A program made the translations under genes and the position numbers. The notes below the pieces were generated by a model. It ran no database searches. It was given only the letters and a program-made list of their open reading frames with translations, and was not told the DNA's origin. From Bacteroidota bacterium (GTDB taxonomy: Bacteria; Bacteroidota; Bacteroidia; Cytophagales; Cytophagaceae), in the NCBI GenBank assembly GCA_023428135.1, contig JAEYZG010000049.1, forward strand, positions 1 to 52,607: DNA of 52,607 nucleotides, read 5' to 3'. Shown here piece after piece: positions 1 through 7,529 of this stretch; the stretch's first letter is position 1, and every line of letters begins with the position of its first letter.

Positions 1-1414
1 CCTCACCTCTTAAATGAAGCAGCATACGGTGATTTGAAACCTTCTCCTGCAAGCTGGTTTCGAGGGGCCTTCCCTCATCATTATTATAGCATCAAATACC
101 CTCTATAGATATCTGTTCTTGGCGCACCATCATCTGCGTATCTCACGAATTTAAGACCCCTTTTTGTCAACTCTTTATCCAGTTCATGCAACATGATATT
201 GGACAGTAATGGACTTAGAGGGCTGCCTTGAGGGGTCCCTTCTGTGCGAGGGCTTACTACTCCGCCTTCCATTATTCCGCTCTTTAGGTATTGGCTTATC
301 AGTTTTAATACACGTTTATCCTCTACAGTTGATGATAGCAACGCCATCAGTTTTTGATGGTTTACCCTGTCAAAGAATTTCTCAAGATCCAGTTCGATTA
401 TCCAGCTATATCCTGCCTGGATATATTCCTGTGCTTTCTTAACTGCTTGATGGGCATTCTTCCCTGGTCGGAATCCATAATTGTTACTGTGAAATTGTCG
501 ATCGTATATTGAACTTAAAATCTGTTGAATACCTTGTTGAAGCATTCTGTCTAAAACGGTGGGAATTCCAAGCATTCTTACTCCTCCTCCTGTTTTGGGG
601 AGTTCTATCTTTCTAACAGGACTGGGTTGATAGCTGCCTTCTAAAATACTTATACATACTTTCTGGTAGTGGGTGTAAATAAAAGGTCGAAGATTATCGA
701 ACTGCTGATTATCTACTCCACTGGCTCCTTTATTGCGTTCTACTGCCTTAAGGGCTTTTTCCAGATTTTTTTGTACTTAGTATCTGTTCCAGCATCTATT
801 TTACTCATTTTACACTATCTGGATATCGCATCTTTTCTTCTTATCTGGGCTAAGCTCCTCTTGTATTTTACTTTCGATTTCCGATCTATCCTCATACAAG
901 TAGTTCTCTTAAGTGTTTCGGCTCTACTTTTTTTTTTCGCTTAATAAGTTCTTCGATGTTAATCCGGTTTTAACATTTGGTCCTTCATGATGTCTGTGAG
1001 ACCTCTCCACTTTTCTTCTTGCTGTGGAACTCGTTGCCTTCACTAATATGACCTCTGCTGACTTCTTACAGTATCCATCAATATTTCTATTGACGGTTGT
1101 CACTTTCGGGATGCGCTTCTCCCTTTGTCAACGTATTGTAAGATCTCTCAGGGTAAGTCTAATTTCTTTCCATTCATGTAGCCTCTGTATTTACATTATT
1201 GCATTCTGTGTAGTGTAGGACTTTTGTTTCTATTGCAACATCATCCATGCAATACTGCCTCATATACAGTTTCTGTTCGTAGGCTCAAATGTTTGCCGTA
1301 AGCTTCCTTCAGATTCACAATCACTTGCGACACCCTTGCTCTTAGCTAATGTTAGGCACTACAACCCACATTCGGGACTTTCACCCTAGAGAAATTTAAA
1401 CATGCCTGACGCAC
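1..1414 (-). mobile_element. Group II intron, 5' part (class C-like)
   Basis: Read on the minus strand, the element begins at 1414 with GTGCGTCAGGCATG, which fits the GUGYG 5' end of group II introns, followed shortly by GGGTGAAAGTCCC, typical of the start of domain I. About 600 nt of intron RNA precede a maturase reading frame. The upstream exon is a hairpin followed by ATTTTATT, the usual insertion site of class C introns behind terminators. The element runs to the window edge, so its 3' end and domains V/VI are not identified. Reading-frame homology is lost after the YADD motif at about 138, so the 3' half appears deleted or replaced. Ribozyme activity cannot be judged from this piece. Confidence 0.75.
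84..808 (-). pseudogene. ltrA: Group II intron reverse transcriptase/maturase, broken
   Basis: The minus-strand frame open from 776 down to 84 encodes the N-terminal half of a class C-type maturase. RT0 (KGASGVD), the region around PSPVRKIELPKTGGGVRMLG, the YGFRPGKNAHQAV block, DLEKFFDRVNH, the GTPQGSPLSPLLSN block and the catalytic FVRYADD are all visible. After YADD the sequence turns into an unrelated tail (GAPRTDIYRG...) and stops, so the thumb and X domains are missing. At the 5' end a plausible ATG (808, MSKIDAGTDTKYKK) lies in another frame. One more A in the A7 run near 770 would join it to NLEKALKAVERNKG, so a homopolymer frameshift is likely. An annotator starting at 575 would miss about 68 genuine codons. 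Family call is firm; loss of function is inferred. Confidence 0.85.
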
Positions 1415-1443
1415 AATAAAATAAAGCCATGTAAAATGGCTTT
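1415..1443 (-). terminator. Terminator hairpin used as group II intron target
   Basis: An 8-bp perfect stem (AAAGCCAT/ATGGCTTT, 1423-1430 with 1436-1443) with a 5-nt loop is followed on the minus strand by the T-rich ATTTTATT, and the intron begins at the next base. This is the arrangement expected for class C introns, which insert behind intrinsic terminators. No minus-strand gene now ends just upstream of it. Confidence 0.7.
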
Positions 1444-1452
1444 GTTAATTCC

Positions 1453-1490
1453 TTAGGTTGACGGCTATGGTGCAGACACCGGCCGGGGAG
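1453..1490 (+). repeat. Dispersed intergenic repeat, family A
   Basis: This is the best preserved copy of an intergenic motif, roughly TTAAGTTGACGGCTATGGTG followed by CAGACACCGG and a G-rich stretch. Related copies lie at 18794-18830 (plus), 7264-7296 (minus), 18601-18626 (minus, partial) and 23470-23483 (partial). A hairpin at 9850-9890 shares its right half. No function is known to me. Confidence 0.5.
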
Positions 1491-1595
1491 TAAAACTTTA
1501 GAGGGAGGGTAAATGCTTCTTTGGGCGATTTTGGAATTACTGATAAATTTTATTAACTAGTTATAAGCATTTTAAAGACAATACAGAAAGAAGTA

Positions 1596-2237
1596 ATGAC
1601 AACATTGGGGAATGTAGAAAAACTTATTTTGACAACGGAAATCAATTACATAGTTGTTGAAAGTTCAATTTTTATGGACAAGAAAACCAAAGATGCTTTT
1701 AAGAACTTGTCAAAATACACGAGAGACTTTTTAGAAAATGAACCTCATATAAATTCCTATGGGTTAAACTCATTGAAAAATGAACTTTTGACCTACTGGA
1801 ACGAAAGCATAAATCTTGACACAGAAAAGTTTTGGACAGAGTTAAAAAGAATCGGGGTTGATTACAAAAGAAAAGAACCTTTAAGATTTGCTCTTGAAAA
1901 AAATCGATTCAGACGAGTTGAACAAGGAATGGACGCGAGAAAACATTGGACTGAATTAAGAAATCTTAAAGAAATTCAACAACGATTTACTAAAGCAGAA
2001 ATTGAACAAATTGAAAGTATCATTTCAAAAGACGAAAAACAAAGATTTGAAATTTTGAAGAAGTGTTTAAGCAAAAAAGAAATTCCACAGTCCCAATATT
2101 TAAAATTTGGAGAGTGTATGGCTTACTTAAACAATTGCAAACTTTGGGGCAAGTACTTCACTGAAACAGAAGTCGAAGAACTTTATGACATTTGGAATAA
2201 CTTTCCAAGCAGATCTTCTCTTTTACAAAGTAAATAA
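1596..2237 (+). CDS. Hypothetical protein, 213 aa
   Basis: I do not recognise the family. The product is hydrophilic, lysine- and glutamate-rich and probably mostly helical, with no signal peptide, membrane segment or zinc-binding pattern, so it is likely cytoplasmic. The C-terminal part contains YLKFGECMAYLNNCKLW. Two starts are possible: ATG at 1596 and an internal ATG at 1674 (MDKKTKDAFKNL). The first 26 residues look less convincing, so the shorter form is plausible. Its stop codon is directly adjacent to the stop codon of the convergent eCIS-core gene, with no room for a separate terminator. The gene sits alone between intron sequence and that large gene. Confidence 0.6.
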   Translation: MTTLGNVEKLILTTEINYIVVESSIFMDKKTKDAFKNLSKYTRDFLENEPHINSYGLNSLKNELLTYWNESINLDTEKFWTELKRIGVDYKRKEPLRFALEKNRFRRVEQGMDARKHWTELRNLKEIQQRFTKAEIEQIESIISKDEKQRFEILKKCLSKKEIPQSQYLKFGECMAYLNNCKLWGKYFTETEVEELYDIWNNFPSRSSLLQSK

Positions 2238-5200
2238 CTAATCATCCATAAGCCCTTCCGGGTTAAACAAGGTGTTTATTGTTGCAATCTTTCTGTTCCA
2301 TTCGTTCTGAAACAGATTTTGTTTTTTAATATGAAAAGTACTTTGAGGATTATTGTCATCATTAGGAGCAGGCAATGGGGCTTCTTCCAGAGGCAGGTAA
2401 CGTCTGTCATACACTATCCTTGCCACAAGGTAATCTGATAGTGCTGGTGGAATATCCGAACAGGCACTCGCAATAAACGCCGAAATTACTGTACTGTCAC
2501 TTGTCACGAAATTTACACCATCTTCTACATTGGAAGGTATGGCATTGGACATCGCTTCAACAGAGCTCCGTATAGGCGTGAGCTGGTCGCTGAGTAAAAT
2601 ATTCTGAGGAAGTGTTTTAGGAACTTTAAGCATATGATTGGTAACATTTTCATCTCCATTCATTTGCTTTCTCGCCTCATGATACTCCATCAGCATATCG
2701 TGACAATTTTTAAGATAGCCTAGATTTGTCGTTATTAGGTCTATTGCGCCTCTCGGTATGTTATTTTTTATAGTCCCGAAAAAGCTGTTCAGATAACTGA
2801 AACTATGCTCCAGTTCAGCAGGATTCTTAGCAAGCATACCTTTTAACATCCGATCGCCCTTTTCTTTTTTAACTTCAGCCATTTGCTGGGGTGAAAATCC
2901 TCCTACCCTTCCCGTCTTCCTTAGCTCTTCTTTTTTTGCGATTTCTTCAACATTCTTTTCAAGGCTCTCCAGATTATCAACCCTCCGGAAAGCTTCATTT
3001 ATGTAGTAGTGTAAATTACCCATGTATTGACTAACCAGACGTTGAGGATATTTCTTCATATTCAAATCGTCCAGACTTTTCTGAAGACCGGGATAATCAT
3101 TTTTCACCAGATCATCATAAAGGCCCGATACATAAGTATATTTCATCTTGTCTGCAAGACGATAAGCCGTTCCTCCAATCACAGTAAGAGATGACTCATC
3201 GTTTTCATCCTCTTTCGAAGCTTTCACTCCTGTAACCCCAGGAAGCTTTTTCGATACCCCAGTCTTGAACATTTTTTCCTGAACCTTAGGATCACGCACA
3301 ATCTTTTCAATAGGAACTATGCTGTTTGCATCATTAAGTGCTTTTATGACCTTTTCCTCATTGAAGTTGAGCTTTCCAACCAGGTACGATATCACTCCAC
3401 CCTTCACATCTTCCTGAGCAAAGTTGAAGCGTTGGTTTATATCGTAAATAGCTTCCATTGAAAGTGGATTTACTTTTTTATCCTCTCCCTCCGATTTAAA
3501 CATATTCTTCAGTTCTCTCACATCAGGTCCCAGGCCATAAACCATAATATCTGCCGTGATCGTTTTTTTATCACTTTCTACACCATATTCTACTGTTACA
3601 TTTGTAGAACCGACATTCGAACCTATGTATCTGTAGTTCAGAAAAGTAATGCCGTTAGATAGCCTTTCGTTATTTCCCCTTGCTTCCTCATAGGCCCTTT
3701 CTGCATAAACATTGTCTGTACCAGGAAGAAAGGCAGGACCAGAATTTCCCACGATCCAGTGAACAGGATTAATACCTCTCCTTATTGCAGTCGTTGCTAC
3801 GTCAATTGCTGCATTCGGACCAGAGATCACCATACTGTTAAAATTAACTCTCGGTTTCAAAGTCCCGTCAATAATATATCTCTGAAACTCATCCATATTC
3901 ATAACACGAGGAATTTTCCCCTCAATCATATTCTCCACTCTGGCAATATTGTTACGTTTTTCTTCACTCTTCTCCAAATCATCAGGTAATGCATGCTTTC
4001 CTATCCCCATTCCAACAACAACATTCTGGGCATAGACATTTCCTTCTTCTGTTCCGATACAATAATATTTTACCCCTTTGCCTGTCTTCGTTACAGAGGA
4101 TATTGCACCATTCCTTCTAATAGTAATCTTATTCATGATGGTTTCTAATTCCTCCGAAAAATCTTTACGGGGAGCCAGACCACCTTCTTTATCCATCAAC
4201 TCACTCCCCTGATATTCCGGATGTATCATATTCATAGGATGGTTGATAACACCTTCTGAACCCCGTTCACTTTCCCAGGGCTGCGTCTTTCCTATCATGA
4301 TAGTATTTTCCTGATCAATAGAGTGAAAATTATTTACGATATAGTCTGCAACACTGGCGCCAGACCCAAGAATAGCAAGTTTATAAACATCTTCATTTCC
4401 CCCATCCCTGTTCTCCATTTCGTTGATACTTAAGCGCACATTATTTTCATAAGCTTCCCACTTCCTATCGTCTTCTTCCTTTTTCGCTTTCGCCTCACTC
4501 TCCTCTTCATCTTCATTATCATCCTCTTTCACCGTAAGCAGTTCACGTTGCAGCCTGAAATAAAAGAAAGCAAGTTGTTGCCCGTTATTCACATCAATTT
4601 CTCCAAAATCTATATCACTATCAAACATCGCCTCTATCTTGTCCTTCAATTCATCATGATCAAGAACGAGCGCCACATTTCCTTCACTTCCTTCATCCTC
4701 GTAATACTCCAACATATGTCTTTCTTCCTGTAGTGCATTAAACAAAGCTTCTACAGCAGCAGCCTTATCTTTCTCCACGGCTTCCAGGCGAACGCGTTCA
4801 GATGTTGTAAGATTAAACTTAGCCTGTACCGGTTGACGTGATGAATCTGTTGCTATTTCCTTATGTTCCGCCTTTTCCTGAATTACGGAGGAGTTATTCA
4901 ACGCAATCTGACCCATTTCGTCAGCTTCCTTTTCCAGGCCTTCGTCGTCATTAATATTAATATCACTTTTTGTCTGTATAGTAGGCTTCACCCGTCCCTG
5001 CTTCTGCTGCACCACATGCCATGCCTCGTGGGGTAAATGTTTTTCTTGTCCGGGTGCAACGTGTATATCTGTACCCTGAGCATATGCATGCGCACTTATA
5101 TCAGCAGGTTTTTGAGAGTTGTAATGTACCTTAACATCATCCATGGAAATACCAGAAAGATTTTCTACGCCATTCTTCAATCCTCCAGGCATTCCGGTTG

Positions 5201-5612
5201 CATGCTCGTTTGATTGTTTGTCTTTCTTTTGTAAAAGCACACGATCATCTTCCGTTTTTAGTTGCCTTGTCTCTGCTCCAAACAATTCATCTTGTCGCTT
5301 CCGCTGTATTGATACCAAAGGGCTTTGTGTTATTCCAGTTATATTCGCTCCAGCCTTCTGCATATGCTTGCTCCCATCTATCATTGCCTGAGTCGTGGCA
5401 CCTCTCCTGACCTTCTCACTGGAATTGATGATGGATTGAAGTCGTGCACCTTTACCCACTTCCTCGCTCGTATTGGCCGTCTCCTGCAAATCTCTTTGCC
5501 GTTGAATGGAAGGAGAACTAAAAGAAGTCAGTTTTTCTCCCGCTTCGGAAAAATGAACATCTTCCGTTTTCTTATTTTCGGTCTTCTGTCTTTGATCGTT
5601 TACTTTTTCCAT
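2238..5612 (-). CDS. eCIS-core (DUF4157) protein fused to FAD/NAD-binding oxidoreductase-like domain
   Basis: This 1124-residue protein has three parts. Residues 48-96 carry three short repeats of about 16 residues (SEEVGKGARLQSIIN, SEKVRRGATTQAMID, SKHMQKAGAN...). Residues 138-235 form a full eCIS-core/DUF4157 domain, with GISMDDVKVHYNS, AYAQGTDIHVAPGQEKHLP, a zincin-like HEAWH (195-199) and LEKEADEMG (226-234). After a PVQAKF linker and an acidic coiled stretch, residues 409-700 look like a two-dinucleotide flavoprotein: LAILGSGAS (412-420), VISGPNAAIDVATTAI (595-610) and DIMVYGLGPD. The C-terminal 400 residues are unassigned. DUF4157 proteins are known to associate with extracellular contractile injection systems and often sit in front of toxin domains; the effector role here is inferred. 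No eCIS structural genes are in the window. No signal peptide is seen. Confidence 0.8.
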   Translation of the reverse strand: MEKVNDQRQKTENKKTEDVHFSEAGEKLTSFSSPSIQRQRDLQETANTSEEVGKGARLQSIINSSEKVRRGATTQAMIDGSKHMQKAGANITGITQSPLVSIQRKRQDELFGAETRQLKTEDDRVLLQKKDKQSNEHATGMPGGLKNGVENLSGISMDDVKVHYNSQKPADISAHAYAQGTDIHVAPGQEKHLPHEAWHVVQQKQGRVKPTIQTKSDININDDEGLEKEADEMGQIALNNSSVIQEKAEHKEIATDSSRQPVQAKFNLTTSERVRLEAVEKDKAAAVEALFNALQEERHMLEYYEDEGSEGNVALVLDHDELKDKIEAMFDSDIDFGEIDVNNGQQLAFFYFRLQRELLTVKEDDNEDEEESEAKAKKEEDDRKWEAYENNVRLSINEMENRDGGNEDVYKLAILGSGASVADYIVNNFHSIDQENTIMIGKTQPWESERGSEGVINHPMNMIHPEYQGSELMDKEGGLAPRKDFSEELETIMNKITIRRNGAISSVTKTGKGVKYYCIGTEEGNVYAQNVVVGMGIGKHALPDDLEKSEEKRNNIARVENMIEGKIPRVMNMDEFQRYIIDGTLKPRVNFNSMVISGPNAAIDVATTAIRRGINPVHWIVGNSGPAFLPGTDNVYAERAYEEARGNNERLSNGITFLNYRYIGSNVGSTNVTVEYGVESDKKTITADIMVYGLGPDVRELKNMFKSEGEDKKVNPLSMEAIYDINQRFNFAQEDVKGGVISYLVGKLNFNEEKVIKALNDANSIVPIEKIVRDPKVQEKMFKTGVSKKLPGVTGVKASKEDENDESSLTVIGGTAYRLADKMKYTYVSGLYDDLVKNDYPGLQKSLDDLNMKKYPQRLVSQYMGNLHYYINEAFRRVDNLESLEKNVEEIAKKEELRKTGRVGGFSPQQMAEVKKEKGDRMLKGMLAKNPAELEHSFSYLNSFFGTIKNNIPRGAIDLITTNLGYLKNCHDMLMEYHEARKQMNGDENVTNHMLKVPKTLPQNILLSDQLTPIRSSVEAMSNAIPSNVEDGVNFVTSDSTVISAFIASACSDIPPALSDYLVARIVYDRRYLPLEEAPLPAPNDDNNPQSTFHIKKQNLFQNEWNRKIATINTLFNPEGLMDD

Positions 5613-5779
5613 GAGATAAGAGGTAGGTTAGGAATTAACAACTAGGGACTTATCGCAATATACTTAAATATATGAAATACAGTAGACTCGATTAAAAAAT
5701 ACATTTTAAAATTGGTACAGGCTAGTTAAAGATTCATTGTTGATCATTTCTAAATCCGTACTGACAGAGCTGGTTTTGA

Positions 5780-6076
5780 CTAAAAAATAAAACAAAATTG
5801 CCAGTTCATTATAAACTCTTTTCGAAGATTCTTTAAAAATTGACTGCTTGTCCATTTGTTAAATGATGCATGCGGACTTTCCTTCCCATTGAATTCAAGT
5901 AGTTCCCAGACCAAATGCATGTGATTGGGCATTATTACAAATGCGTAAACTACTATCTTCTTGTTATCTACAAGCCACGTATATCTTCCAGGATTATCAG
6001 TTTAAATTTGTCTTCTTTTAAAGGTGTCTCCAATCCTTTATCGTATTTGTCCAGTAATAATCTTCTTTAAGATTCA
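5780..6076 (-). pseudogene. REP-associated (Y1/HUH) transposase remnant
   Basis: Minus-strand translation gives three consecutive pieces of an IS200-like/RAYT transposase in three frames: MNLKEDYYWTNTIKDWRHL, then LKEDKFKLIILEDIRGL, then VDNKKIVVYAFVIMPNHMHL followed by VWELLEFNGKESPHASFNKW. The HUH pair is MPNHMH. At least two frameshifts interrupt it, and the catalytic tyrosine region is lost after LRKEF, where it runs into a stop at 5780. The family is common in Bacteroidota and is thought to mobilise REP-like palindromes. This copy is clearly dead. Confidence 0.75.
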
Positions 6077-6095
6077 TCCTGGAATTACGAATTGA

Positions 6096-6197
6096 TTAAA
6101 AAAAGGGGGACAGGCCACGGAAAAGGTCCTCTAGTAATACGGTTCCACCTATACCTCCTTGTCCAATTTCCTCAATGAATTTGTAGTCTTTAGTTCT
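6096..6197 (-). pseudogene. Protein kinase N-terminal remnant
   Basis: A short minus-strand frame reads RTKDYKFIEEIGQGGIGGTV followed by LLED. This resembles the glycine-rich nucleotide loop (GxGGxG...V) at the start of Ser/Thr kinase-like proteins. It ends at a stop after about 33 codons with no lysine or catalytic loop, so only the first strand pair survives. It lies between the dead RAYT transposase and the MNT-HEPN gene. The call rests on a single motif and is tentative. Confidence 0.35.
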
Positions 6198-6334
6198 AAT
6201 GAATTTAATTATTTTCCTTCCATTCCTCCTTATAGCTATAACAGATGTTTGCTTTATTTTTTATTTTGTTAGTTTGGCAATGACTACAAAATGTTTTGCT
6301 GAGAATATAAATCACCGTCATATCCAACTAAATT

Positions 6335-7195
6335 TTATTTTATCTTATTTTTACAAACATTTTCGACTAATTCTTTTAACACCTCTATCCTTTCACTCAA
6401 ATACTCTAAATCTTCTTTAGAGATAGAATAATTCTTCTTATATCGAGCATCAATATAGGCCTTCTTTAGAAGTTTAAAGCGTTCTTCCTTTTCAGGAGTA
6501 TCATGAGGAAAAACCTTTTTAAATTCCTCATTAATAGCTTCCGCCTGGCTGCCGAGTTCTTCGATGTCGTGTATCTTAGCCTTGTATCCTGTGAAGACTA
6601 AAAGCAAAGCAGTATAATACCTTTCAGTAGCTTGATGAAGATGAAAAGCGGCATTCTTTAAACTACCTCTTTCAAAAGCATTTTTAAAATCGAGTAAAAA
6701 TTCACTAGCACTCTCAAACCACAAATCATATTCTTCCTTCGCTCGTGCTTTTACTTTTTCAGGATCAATAGTTTCTGGTATGGCTAATGGGAAGTTTGCA
6801 TTTCTTCCATTGTCATAAAGCATTATACCTTCTTTTATAATATCGGTGAAGAAGTAATTTCCATAACCTAATTCACTTTTAAGATAGCCGTAACTATGTT
6901 GAATTAAATTAACAGAAACTGAAATCCGCATAGCGGCTGCTAGCTTTTCAGTCTCTCTCCATTTATCTGCTAGTGAAGGAGTAAGTTTAGTTTCAGTAAC
7001 CACCAAAATATCATAATCACTCTTGTATTCATATATGATTCCATCGTCTGAATACTGGTCTTCTACCCAATTACCACGAGCATAAGAGCCGAAAAGAATC
7101 ACAAAATCCGGAGTCATTTTTTCGACAATAAGATTGATAAGGAGTTTTAACTCTTCTCTTTTATGTTCAGGCAAATGTTCTGTGCTGGTCTTCAA
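6335..7195 (-). CDS. Nucleotidyltransferase-HEPN fusion protein
   Basis: A 286-residue protein joins an MNT-type nucleotidyltransferase to a HEPN domain. The N-terminal half has the polymerase-beta-fold signature: GSYARG at 36-41 and SDYDILV at 59-65. The C-terminal half (about 150-280) is a helical HEPN domain, with HLHQATERYYTALLL and ARYKKNYSI at 250-258. In separate MNT/HEPN pairs the MNT antitoxin modifies the HEPN RNase toxin, whose motif is RX4-6H. Here the equivalent is R251-X4-Y256, so the RNase histidine appears absent. The GS-to-DxD spacing is also longer than the usual ten or so residues, because of an insert (EDQYSDDGIIYEYK). Function as a self-contained toxin-antitoxin or a nucleotide-transfer enzyme is unresolved. 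No signal peptide; it stands alone. Confidence 0.8.
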   Translation of the reverse strand: MKTSTEHLPEHKREELKLLINLIVEKMTPDFVILFGSYARGNWVEDQYSDDGIIYEYKSDYDILVVTETKLTPSLADKWRETEKLAAAMRISVSVNLIQHSYGYLKSELGYGNYFFTDIIKEGIMLYDNGRNANFPLAIPETIDPEKVKARAKEEYDLWFESASEFLLDFKNAFERGSLKNAAFHLHQATERYYTALLLVFTGYKAKIHDIEELGSQAEAINEEFKKVFPHDTPEKEERFKLLKKAYIDARYKKNYSISKEDLEYLSERIEVLKELVENVCKNKIK

Positions 7196-7529
7196 AGTAT
7201 TAAAAATCTAATGGTTAAATTTAATAAAAATAATTGAACAAGGTAATGAGAACTTTATCTTCACCCTGGCCCATGTCGCACCATAGCGTCCACTTAACGA
7301 GTTCTGTAAAGTGGAACGATCAATAATTTATTAAAGGATGTATTTCCTTTTTCATTCTGAGTTCTGCAAAGGATCTAAGATTTAAACAATCTCAGATCCT
7401 TCGCTCCTCAGTATAGCAAAGGTTTGGTTTAACTAGACTTTTCGCAAGATACCATCACATCAATGCACCACACCCACTGAAAAAATTAATTAAACTTAAC
7501 AGTCCAACTAAGCACCAAACCTTTAGCCC
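7196..7529. repeat. Intergenic spacer with two dispersed-repeat copies
   Basis: I see no gene here. The spacer holds an inverted family-A repeat (7264-7296). It also has two oppositely oriented copies of the family-B motif around CATTCTGAGTTCTGCAAAGG (7352-7376 and 7391-7411), which could pair as a long imperfect hairpin. Confidence 0.5.

Noticed and set aside
669..1218. Plus-strand open frames opposite the intron 5' part
   Set aside because: They are antisense to intron RNA and maturase sequence and have hydrophobic low-complexity translations.
2238..5612. A complete eCIS locus
   Set aside because: Only the eCIS-core protein is present; no sheath, tube, baseplate or ATPase gene is seen in the window.
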